64,000 bases of DNA from an uncultured bacterium (GTDB lineage Bacteria; Planctomycetota; UBA1135; GCA-002686595), in contig CALBMX010000036.1 of NCBI GenBank assembly GCA_937896235.1, positions 114,309-178,308 on the forward strand, in the 5' to 3' direction. The notes under the pieces were generated by a model that searched no databases, was not told the origin of the DNA, and saw nothing but the letters and a program-made list of their open reading frames with translations. Within the stretch, counting starts at the first letter, position 1, and each line of letters starts with the position of its first letter. Of the stretch, positions 17,494 to 26,755 are shown in pieces. The translations under genes were made by a program, and so were the position numbers.

Positions 17494-17587
17494 CGTTCAC
17501 GTATAGCCCTCGCAAGTGAGCTAAAACACGCTTGTCATGGGGCCTGGGATCGGATCTGATAGGGACAACCCCCTTGAAGGCCATCCT

Positions 17588-19810
17588 ATGCAGCGCAAAG
17601 TAATCTCACTCCCCCTTCCCAATCACGCAACCTTGTTGTGCGCCCTGTTAGCGCTCTGCTTTCTCGGTGGAATCGCGGGTGCTCAAGTCGGACCAGATGG
17701 GCAACCTCTAAGCCGGGATGAGATGTGGCGCGCACCAACTGCCGAAGAGTGGGCTCAACCCGTTCTGATCAAGTGGCAGCGCTCCTACGATGACGCGAAG
17801 GTGATCTCCAAGGAGACGGGAAAGCCCATTTTGGTTTGTGTCAATATGGATGGAGAGATTGCCAGCGAGCACTATGCTGGCGTTCGCTATCGGCAACCTG
17901 AAATCGCCGAACTCTACGAGCCCTACGTTTGTGTCATCGCCTCGGTGTACCGTCACAATCAACGCGACTATGACCCCACGGGCGCAAGTATTCCCTGCCC
18001 TCGATTTGGCACGGTCACCTGTGGAGAGCATATTGGCATTGAGCCCGGACTGTTTGACGAGTTTTTCGAGGACACGCGAGTAGCCCCTAGGCATATCGCC
18101 GTCGAGTTGGATTCGACGGAAATGTACGACGTCTTCTACGCATTTGATACGGACTCCGTATTTAAGCAGATCAAAGATGCGGTCATCGATCGCCCGATTA
18201 TCGATCCAATCCCGGGTAAGTCGGATCGTTCGATTGTCGATCGAGTGCAGAGCCAGGACGTCGTTGATCGAGAAGCCGTAGAGCTTGCTTATCAGAACGG
18301 TGATGCATCGATCCGTCGCGAACTTCTAACGGCGGCCATCCAACATGCTGGCTCTTCGCAGGTCGGCATCATGCGACTCGCCCTCCTTGGACCCGATCTA
18401 GAATTACAGCAGTTGGCTTGGGAAGGATTAACTAGGAACTCGGATCAGTTGAGTGTGGGTGGCGGTGCGGTCGATTTGATCGCCGAAGCGCTTCGCTTTC
18501 CCATGCCTATGGAGCAGCAGAGCAGCTTGATCTCGACACTTGAGAAAATGGGTGAGTCTTCGTTCCGCGCTCGTCGGCTTGCGAATGTCTATACCGGGCT
18601 GGGTAAGTCTAGCGACGTACTCGATCTCCAACTCTGGCTGACAAGTTTGCGCGGCAAAGATCTCTCCATTCCACCCCTTCGTATCGCGCCCCCAGAGGAG
18701 ATGCCAAGTCCGGACGACACGGATGGCTTGGTGGACTATGCAGTCTCTCTAATCAATTTCGCCTTCGCTCCGGACACAGACCCCGCCTTCGCGAAGCTCC
18801 TCGTCGACGATGCTCGCCAAGCCATTACCCAAGCTCAGGCCGCTGGAATCATGGACTGGCGCGTATCCGCTGTTCTTGGTTTGAGCGCTTATTTTCTGGG
18901 GGAAACCCGGAGTGCCTATGCCCAGGCAGAGGGAGCCGTCAAAGGAATGCCGGTAGGCGATTCCAGCCCCCTTTCCATGGCAGTCCTAGGGCTCTTTGGG
19001 GAAGCGCGCCAACGTGGGATTGTTGGCGCCATGCGTCGCCCCCAGCCATGGCCAGCGGAATGGATGACAGACATACACTCGACCTATACCGTGCTTCTCC
19101 ATCACCCCTATGGCACGGACTTACAGGCAGTAGGGAACTACGATTTCTTGAAGGGCCTCGAGGCAACCGGCCACTCCTCGCGCTTCCTAGAAGACGCCTT
19201 AGCTCGCTTCCCCGACTCCTGGCCTCTGCATGAGCGGCTCCGAAAGCAACTTCTCGAGGATCGCAAGGTCGACGCCATCGACGGAATCGAAACCGTATAT
19301 GGACGCATGCTGGCCGCCCCCGATGCCTCTCCAGCGTTGCCGTGGTTTGCAGGGTACGCATCCTTTTTGGCGGCTGAGGCCCATCGTCGCATTGGCAATC
19401 CCACTCAGGCGGGCAATTCCTACAAGCGATCGATCAGCTACTTCCAAGAGGCAATCGAAAGTGATGACTCCCGAGCGCTAACGGCAAACCACCACATCGC
19501 TATGGGACAGGCCGGCCTAGCCCGAGTTGCCTATGAGCTCATGGACGACGTTTCGGCAGTGGACTCTATCTTGGCGTCCTTTGAAACCGACCCAGAGTCA
19601 GGCGCGACGCTCGATGGCATGCTGTTGACTCCCGTAGGCACAGCACGCGCTATTTTGGTTAGGTTGCGAGCCACGAATCAGGTGGAGCTCACCGCCAAGA
19701 TTGAAGGTGCGCTTCAATACCTTGGGAAGCTTGACCCTGCTCTGCTAGAGCTACCCGTTTTTGAACGTGGGGGACCCGTTGGTCCCACCAATCCAGCGCC
19801 CGCAAAATAG
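17588..19810 (+). CDS. Exported thioredoxin-fold protein with TPR-like C-terminus
   Basis: Protein of 740 residues with a signal peptide (TLLCALLALCFLGGIAGAQ). Residues 50-210 look like a thioredoxin-type domain: a conserved Trp-containing start (WQRSYDDAKVISKETGKPILV), a middle strand and a late cis-Pro-like VAPRHIAVEL. There is no CxxC active site; two cysteines occur as CPRFGTVTC instead. The remaining 500 residues are helical and TPR-like with regularly spaced Ala, Leu and Tyr. It ends 6 bases from the end of the convergent subtilase gene. A role in envelope protein handling is possible but not shown. ATG at 17588 is preferred because it begins directly at the signal peptide. Confidence 0.7.
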   Translation: MQRKVISLPLPNHATLLCALLALCFLGGIAGAQVGPDGQPLSRDEMWRAPTAEEWAQPVLIKWQRSYDDAKVISKETGKPILVCVNMDGEIASEHYAGVRYRQPEIAELYEPYVCVIASVYRHNQRDYDPTGASIPCPRFGTVTCGEHIGIEPGLFDEFFEDTRVAPRHIAVELDSTEMYDVFYAFDTDSVFKQIKDAVIDRPIIDPIPGKSDRSIVDRVQSQDVVDREAVELAYQNGDASIRRELLTAAIQHAGSSQVGIMRLALLGPDLELQQLAWEGLTRNSDQLSVGGGAVDLIAEALRFPMPMEQQSSLISTLEKMGESSFRARRLANVYTGLGKSSDVLDLQLWLTSLRGKDLSIPPLRIAPPEEMPSPDDTDGLVDYAVSLINFAFAPDTDPAFAKLLVDDARQAITQAQAAGIMDWRVSAVLGLSAYFLGETRSAYAQAEGAVKGMPVGDSSPLSMAVLGLFGEARQRGIVGAMRRPQPWPAEWMTDIHSTYTVLLHHPYGTDLQAVGNYDFLKGLEATGHSSRFLEDALARFPDSWPLHERLRKQLLEDRKVDAIDGIETVYGRMLAAPDASPALPWFAGYASFLAAEAHRRIGNPTQAGNSYKRSISYFQEAIESDDSRALTANHHIAMGQAGLARVAYELMDDVSAVDSILASFETDPESGATLDGMLLTPVGTARAILVRLRATNQVELTAKIEGALQYLGKLDPALLELPVFERGGPVGPTNPAPAK

Positions 19811-19816
19811 TGGAGC

Positions 19817-21613
19817 TTAGAACGTTAGCGTCAGCAGCTCACTAGGCCTGCATGTGCTTAGCTCGGCAAGCTGAATCCAGATCGTCAATCCGCCCAAACC
19901 AGGTGGGACAGGGATACTAAAGTCAGCCTCGCCTGCCCCGTTGACTAAACCGGCACCGTACAAATTGGGGGCGTTTATGTCGACTTGAACGCCGGGTGCG
20001 CAACCGGGTAAGGTGACAGCGCCCGGTCCAAAGCCAAAGACCAAATACACAAAGCTTCCAGGCGTAGCGCCGGTGACATGGAAGGTATTGAGGACGCCGG
20101 AGAGACCGGGCTCCATCGGGCCTAAGTCCAAATGCTGATTTGCCTTGTTGGCTTGAAGGAGACCATACCCCTCTGCAAATAAGGGGTCGGGTTTAGGCGC
20201 ACCAATCGAACTGGCGGTTGCAAACAGCTGCTTACGCATCGCGCTAACGGACCAGGTCGGATTGGAATCGGTGAGGCAGGCCACCGCACCTGCAACAAGA
20301 GGTGTTGAAAGGGAGGTTCCACTAACAGCCACCAAGTTGGTCGTGTCGGACGGCGAGGCGGCTACGGTGCTGACTCCCCAAGCTAGTACTTCAGGCTTCG
20401 TTCGACCATCGGAGGTAGAACCATCGGAGCTAAAGCCTGCAAGTGTTGCACTTGAGTCGACGGCGCCGCACGCAATCACGTCAAAGGCGTCCGAGGGGGC
20501 AATTAGGTGGCTCGTAAAGGGGTCCCCGTCATTTCCGGAGTTACCTACAGCCGTACAACAGTGCACACCATTTTGGGTGGCGATATTGACCGCCTTCGTC
20601 GTGACCGCTGAGAGTCCATTGAGATTGGCCTGGGTATACCAGTCGATATAACCAAGGGAGGACGTGGCGACATCGCCACCGTTGAGCTCTATAAATTGGA
20701 GCCCCGCGACGTAGAAGTCCTCTTCAACTTGTGTCTCACTAGCAATGTCTTCTGTCTTGCAGAGGATGAAACTTGCGTCGTAGGCAGCCCCTATAAATGT
20801 ATCCGGGAGATAACCCGCGATCGTGCTTAGCACCATGGTGCCATGATCGTGTTGGCCAGGAAAATCGCCGGGCTCTTCCCCAACAACCCCATCGCCATTG
20901 ACAAAGTCAAACTGGGCGAGGACTTGAATGGAGTGACCAGGGAAATTGAAGACGTCATGATCCAGGCGGAAACCTGAGTCGAGCACGCCGATCACCACGC
21001 CGCTTCCGGTATGACCCGCCGTGTGAAGGTCTGGCAGATCAATCTGTGCTAGTTGTGATTCGGTTTGTCCATAGAATCCGGCAGCGGTTGGGGGCGAAGG
21101 GAGGAGAGAGGGTGGTGATGCTGGCTGATTCAGGCGAACCCCCCGACCGACCAAGCGAATTGTTTCTAGACACTCTAGATCCTCTAAAAGAACGAGGTCG
21201 TCGGCATCGACGAGTGCGCTTACAGCATTAAGCCATGTGCTCTCTATGACAATCTCAGCACCGGCCTCTTGGACGGCTGCTAGGTAAGATTCTTCTAGCG
21301 GGAGGTCGCGCACATCAAACAACCCGTCTGGGCCAGAAGTCGCCCTTCTTAGTGAGCGCCGCCACGTCGCTCGAGCGGGATAGGTCTGCTCCAATTTTCG
21401 CAAGCCGTCTTGTACCTCGACCGGACTGGAGAGGCCTTTGTCGCGAAAGGAGAGCCAGACCTTCACCGGTGCATTCGATTCGGAAAGGCGGCGATGGACA
21501 TCCGGGTGAATCACACCGTCAGCAGGGAGAGGCTGGGCGGCTCCGCTTGAGGTGATTAGGCTTGCGACATAAATAAGAAGCAGCGAGTTCGGAGTTTTGG
21601 GGGAGACGGCCAT
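19817..21613 (-). CDS. Subtilisin-like serine peptidase (S8), secreted
   Basis: Protein of 598 residues with signal peptide (SLLLIYVASLITSSGAAQ). The S8 triad is complete: Asp near 212 (VIGVLDSGFRLDHD), His near 256 (HDHGTMVLSTIAG) and Ser near 433 (SGTSLSTPLVAGAVA), with a plausible oxyanion Asn (GNSGNDGDP). About 100 residues before the catalytic domain may form the propeptide. After it comes a C-terminal beta-rich domain of about 130 residues (ending RPSELLTLTF), resembling the all-beta tails often found in planctomycete secreted proteins. The frame is open for 95 more codons upstream, but the ATG at 21613 starts the signal peptide. Convergent with the TPR gene. Confidence 0.9.
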   Translation of the reverse strand: MAVSPKTPNSLLLIYVASLITSSGAAQPLPADGVIHPDVHRRLSESNAPVKVWLSFRDKGLSSPVEVQDGLRKLEQTYPARATWRRSLRRATSGPDGLFDVRDLPLEESYLAAVQEAGAEIVIESTWLNAVSALVDADDLVLLEDLECLETIRLVGRGVRLNQPASPPSLLPSPPTAAGFYGQTESQLAQIDLPDLHTAGHTGSGVVIGVLDSGFRLDHDVFNFPGHSIQVLAQFDFVNGDGVVGEEPGDFPGQHDHGTMVLSTIAGYLPDTFIGAAYDASFILCKTEDIASETQVEEDFYVAGLQFIELNGGDVATSSLGYIDWYTQANLNGLSAVTTKAVNIATQNGVHCCTAVGNSGNDGDPFTSHLIAPSDAFDVIACGAVDSSATLAGFSSDGSTSDGRTKPEVLAWGVSTVAASPSDTTNLVAVSGTSLSTPLVAGAVACLTDSNPTWSVSAMRKQLFATASSIGAPKPDPLFAEGYGLLQANKANQHLDLGPMEPGLSGVLNTFHVTGATPGSFVYLVFGFGPGAVTLPGCAPGVQVDINAPNLYGAGLVNGAGEADFSIPVPPGLGGLTIWIQLAELSTCRPSELLTLTF

Positions 21614-21859
21614 AGGAAGGTATTTTGAGGTGGGGAGGGGCTCTCCCAAGGTAAACGGGGGCGGGGAATCGAGGGGCTGCGACCTTACTTTTAGTTGTTC
21701 TAGCACTGATGAGAAAGGGCAAGAAGCAACCCGATCCCCACCATAGCGATCAGAAGCCGTCACGGTAGCCCACGGAGATTTTGTAGAGAACACGGTAAGT
21801 CTCCGACGCCCATCTGAGCACGCCCTAGATTTCCTCTCGCATGATGCGATGGTGATCGC

Positions 21860-22229
21860 ATGGATATCTCTCAACTCGGCGACCGTCCGACGGCGCACAA
21901 AGACCTTGCGGATTGGTACTTATCCGCCCTAGCCTGTCAGGTCGGCAGCAGCCTGAGTCTGAGCTTATTTGCAGCTAGCATTCGCGTTACGCCTGAGAAC
22001 CTCTTGCAGTGGCGGCGGCTTCCGTCCCCCCGAAACTGTCGGGGCCTTTGCCGACGAACTCGAAGTGCAGAAGCTGCTGCAAGTCGAGCTGAGGTCCGAG
22101 CCGCTTGGGTTGGCGCAAGCGCCTTTCTTGCTTCACGTCGGCGACCAAGACCCGCTTGAGGTCACGCCCCACTTTGACGGGGCAACCCTTCGCAGGCTTG
22201 TCGAATTCCTTCGGCATGCTGTAGCTTAG
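21860..22229 (+). pseudogene. tnpA: IS66 tnpA (OrfA) remnant, frameshifted
   Basis: The first part (from the ATG at 21860) reads as a helix-turn-helix segment ending FAASIRVTPENLLQWRR, similar to the DNA-binding part of IS66 OrfA. The frame is then lost and OrfA-like sequence continues in another frame, ending with the typical tail DGATLRRLVEFL before a stop at 22229. At least one frameshift near 22020 separates the halves. Confidence 0.7.
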
Positions 22230-22568
22230 CGGCGGAAGAATCTTCGTCGTGACGGGCCCGACCGACATGCGGAATTCTTTCAATGGGCTAGCGGGGATCG
22301 TTCGGGGCAAATTGCAAGCAGACCCGATGTCTCGTGATCTCTTCCTCTTCTGCAACCGAAGTCGCAACAGCTTGAAAGTCTTGGTCTATGACGAGGCTGG
22401 AGTTTGGGTGCTCGCCAAGCGCCTCGACGAGGGGACGTTTGCGTGGCCAATGGAGCGCGATGGCTAGACCCAAATCTAATACGGCGAAGAGCACTTACCC
22501 TGCTTCTTCGCGGCTTTGACACCGATGGATTGCGATTGCCCAAGTGGCGCAGGCGCTTCAAAAAGTAA
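22225..22568 (+). pseudogene. tnpB: IS66 tnpB (Orf2) remnant, frameshifted
   Basis: From 22225 the frame reads LSGGRIFVVTGPTDMRNSFN followed by LAGIVRG, the conserved IS66 Orf2 start, and continues through LFLFCNRSRNSLKVLVYD to EGTFAWP. It then hits a stop at 22467. The expected C-terminus resumes in another frame (LLLRGFDTDGL and WRRRFKK) and ends at 22568. No start codon is present: the codon before the conserved frame is TAG. IS66 Orf2 is an accessory protein needed for transposition. Confidence 0.8.
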
Positions 22569-22689
22569 GTCGACTCAAGTCTAATAAACCGTGACCTCTA
22601 GATGCGACTTTGGTGTCATTAGGGGTAGAGGGAGCACGTCGCCAGACGCCCCTCTTCAAGATCTCAAGAGGCTCTAGCAATCCCTCGCT

Positions 22690-23362
22690 GCCAGTGAAGT
22701 AGAGCTTGCCATCAGCAATGCTGCGCTCATCGATCGCGTTGCCAAGGTGGCATATTTCAGAGGAAGGCTGCTCGGTCTCGAAGTCCGTTTCGAACAACTG
22801 CTCGCTGGCCGTGGGAGCCGCCATACACTTGCCGAAGGACAAGCCGTTCTCTTCCCGACCGAGGTCGTCCCCGTTGACGAGACTCCAGAGCACGCGAACG
22901 AAGCCCCCGATGGCGGAACGCCAGACGCCACAATCTAGCGCAAGAATCGGCCGGCCGAAATCGCCTGCGAAGAGGGCGGATCACTCAGCTCTTCCCGTGA
23001 AGAAGACTTTGCACGAACTACCCGAAAGCGAGCGTTTTTGCCTGGATACGGGTCTTCCTCTGATTTCGGTCGGCACCCAAGTTACAACCGAGATCGAGTA
23101 CAAGCGAGCAGAGCTTTTCCTGATCGAACACACACAAGTCATCTTCGGGCCCGAACACTCTGTAGATCGCCAAGTTGAGGAGCGCGTAGCGCCTCTTCCA
23201 AGGTGCCCGCTCGTAGGCGGCGCTGCGAGCGCGTACCTGCTGGCATGGATGCTCGTTCAGAAGTACGCCATTCTGAGTGCCCGAGGTCATGTTTTGGGGC
23301 TGGCGGACGCTTACAGAACACGGGTGCTTCCGGTAGGACCTGCTCGGCAGCTTCAGGATTGA
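22690..23362 (+). pseudogene. tnpC: IS66 tnpC (transposase) remnant, truncated
   Basis: The N-terminal coiled-coil region is readable around 22690-22938 (VAYFRGRLLGLEVRFEQLL). After a frameshift, the segment preceding the catalytic domain follows, with HELPESERFCLDTGLPL and AELFLIEHT typical of IS66 transposases, then SAYLLAWMLVQKYA. The catalytic DDE part is absent or unrecognisable. An in-frame TAG lies upstream of the coiled coil. Clearly inactive. Confidence 0.8.
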
Positions 23363-23603
23363 GAACGGCGCGAACTGCCGGCGTATGGTCCACTCTCCTG
23401 GCCCCCCGTGTAGTCTCTTGGTTCCCACCCGGTGTGCTTGGCAGCAGAACCAATTCCAAGTTAGACACAGCTAAACTTATGGTGGGTCTTCCAAAGACTA
23501 TTCGTCTGAGTCCTGGCTACTTCAGAGGGGGGGAGTCCACTTGGCATTGGGAACGCTGGCAAGCTGACAGCCGGCTTCCCTGGACACCCACGTCCCAACA
23601 CTA

Positions 23604-23609
23604 GATAAT
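23604..23609 (+). promoter_or_regulatory. Candidate -10 (GATAAT) for slyX, leaderless
   Basis: GATAAT is followed by 6 bases (CAAAGC) and the ATG at 23616. This is one of the best matches to a leaderless promoter in the window; there is no Shine-Dalgarno. Confidence 0.5.
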
Positions 23610-23615
23610 CAAAGC

Positions 23616-23831
23616 ATGTCCGACCCAGCACCTAATGTTATTGATCTACAGATGAAGCTCGCGTTCCTTGAGCGGACCGTTGAGATTCTCAACGAGGTCG
23701 TTTTGGAACAAAGCGCCCAGCTTCAAAACCAAAGCGTGCGCCTCGAACGACTCGAGGCGCACGCCAAGGGGAATGCTTCCGCCACCAGTGAGGAGCTGCG
23801 ACCGCATGACGATCCTCCTCCTCATTACTAG
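23616..23831 (+). CDS. slyX: SlyX family protein
   Basis: Small protein of 71 residues. It has the SlyX pattern: an N-terminal coiled coil (LQMKLAFLERTVEILNEVV, with heptad Leu/Val through residue 45) and the diagnostic C-terminal PPPHY. The molecular role of SlyX is not known. It survives intact between two decayed insertion elements, so it is the only clearly host gene in the 21.9-25.4 kb island. The 43-residue membrane ORF at 23862 follows 30 bases downstream. Confidence 0.88.
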   Translation: MSDPAPNVIDLQMKLAFLERTVEILNEVVLEQSAQLQNQSVRLERLEAHAKGNASATSEELRPHDDPPPHY

Positions 23832-23861
23832 GCTCGGCGCAGGCTAGGACAATACCTCCCC

Positions 23862-23993
23862 ATGCCACACACCAAATCAAAGCCCTTCTTTTGGGGAATC
23901 CTATCCCTCTTTTCACTCACGTTAGGTGGGTTGGCTTTAGCGTCCCACTTTTTTCGTCGTCGTTCACAGCCGTTCGAGAGGATGACGCCCTAG
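23862..23993 (+). CDS. Small predicted membrane protein, 43 residues
   Basis: The ATG at 23862 opens 43 codons: a short basic N-terminus, one hydrophobic helix (FFWGILSLFSLTLGGLALAS) and a basic tail (HFFRRRSQPFERMTP). The charge pattern and length suit a single-pass inner-membrane peptide. It lies 30 bases behind slyX and just before IS-derived sequence, so it may be the truncated start of a longer gene. No homologue is recognised. Confidence 0.45.
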   Translation: MPHTKSKPFFWGILSLFSLTLGGLALASHFFRRRSQPFERMTP

Positions 23994-24180
23994 CAGCTCG
24001 TTGTAGAAATAGCGTTTTGGATCAGCGTCCAGTTTCATGCCCCAAGCGCTGTTGAGTTGGCGAAAAACGTGCACCGAACTTCCAGGACGAGCCAATCTCC
24101 GAATCCGCGCGCCATGGCCTTCTCCAGCAGCCCTGTTGCGTTCCTCCATGAACTTGCACTAGCAAATTGTCATAGCGCAG

Positions 24181-24342
24181 CATCCATCCCGCTCCAGCAC
24201 AGCTCGGCGTAAGCCCGAGCAGGAGCTTCTTCGCAAGGATAAAGCGCTCGCGGAGTTGGCGGCCCTGATCACGCTCCAAAAAAAAGCACAGGCCATTTGG
24301 GGGGACGAGGACGGTCCCACGAGCAAGAGGAGCGAGTCATGA
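24181..24342 (+). pseudogene. IS3-type orfA remnant (C-terminal part only)
   Basis: The frame reads KPEQELLRKDKALAELAAL and KAQAIWGDED, matching the C-terminal end of OrfA from IS3-type elements, and stops at 24340-24342 with an ATGA overlap to orfB. The N-terminal helix-turn-helix portion is missing. A run of eight A at 24278-24285 lies in the frame and might be a slippage site. Confidence 0.6.
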
Positions 24343-25361
24343 CTTTAGGGATACTCGACGAAGCGCTCAGCGCTGGCGCACGACTAAAGCCGGCTTGCGA
24401 AGTCCTGGGTTTGAACCCATCAACTGTCCAGAGATGGCGAGCGCGCGGGCCTTCCGGTGATGCTCGAAATGGCCCCCGCTCAAAGTCCAAAAGTGCGCTT
24501 TGTGACTCGGCTAGAGCCGAGATTCTGGAAATCGCGAACTGGCCGGAGTTCCGCAGTAAAAGCCCAAAGCAGATCGTCCCGACTCTCTTAGATCAGGGCA
24601 TCTATGTCGCTTCGGAAGCTTCGTTTTCTCGCGTGCTTCGAGATGCGAAACAGTTAAAGCACCGCGAAACTTCGAAGCAGCCGACGAAGCGCCCTCGCCC
24701 GACTCCGCTTGTGGCGACTGGCCCGAATCAGGTCTGGAGTTGGAACATCACTTACCTTCACACTCTGACGAAGGGGAGCTTCTACTACCTCTACTTAGTT
24801 CTCGACGTTTGGAGCCGTAAGATTGTTGGCTTCGAGGTTCACGAATGCGAAAGCGCTCAGCACGCCTCGAGATTGATCGATGCCAGTTGTGAGTTCGAGT
24901 CGATTATGAAGGACCAGCTCACACTCCACTCGGACAACGGCGCGCCCATGAAGGGTTCGACGATGCTCGCGACACTCCAAGAGCTCGGCGTGGCGGCGGC
25001 GTTCAGTCGCCAGAGCGTCTCGAACGACAACCCCTTTAGCGAGTCCGCGTTCCGGACTCTCAAGTATCGGCCAGAGTATCCGGCCAAGCCCTTCGAATCA
25101 CTTGAGCATGCCCGCGAGTTCGTCGAGGCGTTTGTGAAGTGGTACAACGAAGAGCACCTGCACAGCTCGATCAAGTTCGTCACTCCGTCGGACCGTCACG
25201 CAGGCAGCGATGTGGGACTGCTGGAGAACCGCAAGCGCGTTCTCGAGACTGCCAGGGCGAAGAGACCGGAGCGTTGGTCGGGGACCACCCGAGAATGGTC
25301 GCACACCAAGATCGTTGAACTCAACCCGGCCCCGAGCAGGGACGGAAAGCAAACCGCATGA
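24339..25361 (+). pseudogene. IS3-type orfB integrase with D-to-N catalytic substitution
   Basis: Intact frame of 340 residues starting at an ATG that overlaps the orfA stop (ATGA). It has an HTH region (CEVLGLNPSTVQRWRA), then an rve integrase core. The first catalytic Asp is Asn: WSWNITYL near residue 136, codon AAC at 24744-24746, where family members have WSWDITYL. The second Asp (LHSDNGAPMKG, about 198) and the Glu (NPFSESAFRTLKY, about 236) are present. With one DDE residue lost, catalysis should be abolished, so it is annotated as functionally dead although the frame is open. Confidence 0.8.
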
Positions 25362-25399
25362 CTTAGACATGGACGCTGCAACTATCTTGACACCCACCG

Positions 25400-26755
25400 C
25401 TAGGCGCCCGTAACCGAAACGCCACCGACTAGGATCCAAGGCGCTATGAAACGACCACAATGGGGCTTGGGATCTTTGGATATCCCATGGATGTCTTTGA
25501 GTAGATCAAAGACATTCCCCGCGATCATGGTCTCCGTGAGCGGGTGCTGGTGGCGGCCATTTTTGTAGAAGTGACTGCCCTTGGCAATCCCTGAGAAGTC
25601 GCCGGTAAGGGGGTCGACGTTGCCGCTAAAGCGCTCCACAAGAATTGCCTGGTCAACCGACTGCAAGAGCTCCTCTCGGGTCGAATCTCCCCCAGTGATC
25701 TCGATCGTATGCATACCTCCGCAATGTCCTGTTGACGAGGTGCCACGGCGACTCGCGGTATAGGTGGAGTCTAGGTGTGCCCGGAGTACACCATCCTCGA
25801 TAATGACCGTCGGCTTGGTCGCCACGCCCTCTGCGTCATAGGGAGTTGCTCCCATTAGCTTTACGTTGTGTGCAGAATCCACGAGAGTGAAGCTTGGGGA
25901 TGCCACCAGCTCTCCAAGGCTCGCCTCCCAGCGGGATTTCCCATCCATTAGGGAAGAGCCTGATACGTGGTAGCTAATGGGGCCTAGGAACATGTCTGCA
26001 ACAACCGCAGGGGAGAGAACAATATGGCCTTTGTAGCTTTCGCATGACCTTGGGCCAAAGCTCTGGAGGATATTGGACACAAGTTTCGCGGCTGTCTCTT
26101 TGGCCTTTTCGGTGGCTCCGGCCAAGCTCCAAGTGGAGTCAGACAAGTAGTCAAACGAGGTGGTTTCCGTCTCTGTCTTTCCAAGTCCCATCACCGTCCA
26201 ATCCAGGCGAGTGACGGCGTCGGTCCGGCTCATGCCGTTTGAGTTGACTAGGGCCTCGCAGTACTTGGTGACCTCTACTTGCCCACCATCCAAACTGATT
26301 CGCGGGTCAGCACTAGCGGCGGCGATGAACTCCGCCGCAAGGGCGTGCAGGTCATCCGTACCGAGCTCAGCTAAGGAGGAATCATAGCGGCCCGGAACCT
26401 CGGTAGTGATGCCATTCTCGGGCAAGGAAAGGTGCTCATCCTCAATGGAAAAGCTCGCAAGGCTAAGGGCCCGTCTGGCCGTATCCGCGAGTGCATCCAC
26501 ACCCAACTCGTTTGTTGTCGCGGTGCCCTTCTTTCCGTTTTTATAGACCTTCAAAGAGAGCGTGAGCTTCCCATTTGTCGAAGTGCACGTGAAGTCGTTC
26601 TTCTCGTAGCGAACCTTGGTCTCCTCTACACCGCGAGAGATCACCTGAGCTTCATCTGCACCTTGTTCGAGTGCGACTTGCAACAATGCCGAGGCGCGAT
26701 CGAGGAGTCCAGCTTCGTCTATCGCACTGATCCTCCTAGTTTGAGAGAGACTCAC
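25400..26755 (-). CDS. tldE: TldE/PmbA family metalloprotease subunit
   Basis: Protein of 451 residues. The GTG at 26755 is chosen because it overlaps the tldD stop (GTGA) and has GGAGGT at proper distance; the frame extends 33 codons further but only inside tldD. It lacks the HExxxH zinc motif of TldD, as expected for TldE, and shows the conserved middle (VVADMFLGPISYHVSGSSL) and C-terminal regions (FSGNVDPLTGDFSGIAKGS, GNVFDLL). TldD and TldE form a heterodimeric protease that degrades unfolded peptides and matures some ribosomal peptides, such as microcin B17. Cytosolic. The IS3-type element ends right behind the stop codon. Confidence 0.93.
   Translation of the reverse strand: MSLSQTRRISAIDEAGLLDRASALLQVALEQGADEAQVISRGVEETKVRYEKNDFTCTSTNGKLTLSLKVYKNGKKGTATTNELGVDALADTARRALSLASFSIEDEHLSLPENGITTEVPGRYDSSLAELGTDDLHALAAEFIAAASADPRISLDGGQVEVTKYCEALVNSNGMSRTDAVTRLDWTVMGLGKTETETTSFDYLSDSTWSLAGATEKAKETAAKLVSNILQSFGPRSCESYKGHIVLSPAVVADMFLGPISYHVSGSSLMDGKSRWEASLGELVASPSFTLVDSAHNVKLMGATPYDAEGVATKPTVIIEDGVLRAHLDSTYTASRRGTSSTGHCGGMHTIEITGGDSTREELLQSVDQAILVERFSGNVDPLTGDFSGIAKGSHFYKNGRHQHPLTETMIAGNVFDLLKDIHGISKDPKPHCGRFIAPWILVGGVSVTGA

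Larger units (their letters stand above)
21860..23400 (+). mobile_element. Decayed IS66-family insertion sequence (fossil copy)
   Basis: All three IS66 genes can be recognised in order (tnpA-like, tnpB-like, tnpC-like), but each is broken by frameshifts or stops and the last is truncated. No terminal inverted repeats could be located. It differs in sequence from the IS66 element at the right edge of the window. It lies between the subtilase promoter and slyX. Confidence 0.8.
24168..25392 (+). mobile_element. Degenerate IS3-type insertion element
   Basis: Contains the 3' end of orfA and an open orfB integrase. Possible ends are TGTCATAGCGCAGCATCCAT at 24168 and the inverted relative at the right end (bases up to 25392, ending CTTGACA); they align with small gaps (shared TGTCA, TAG, GCAGC and TCCAT). 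Only about 170 bases separate the left end from the orfA stop, so most of orfA is deleted, and orfB has lost a catalytic Asp. The right end lies 8 bases from the tldE stop codon. Confidence 0.65.

Noticed and set aside
23964..24149. Minus-strand frame with protein-like text (KLDADPKRYFYNELLG)
   Set aside because: Only 61 codons, no recognised family, located in decayed IS-derived sequence; could be a fragment of a transferred gene but cannot be supported.
24278..24285. Run of eight A as a programmed frameshift site between orfA and orfB
   Set aside because: orfB already has an ATGA-coupled start and no extended orfB frame upstream is needed; orfA is mostly deleted.
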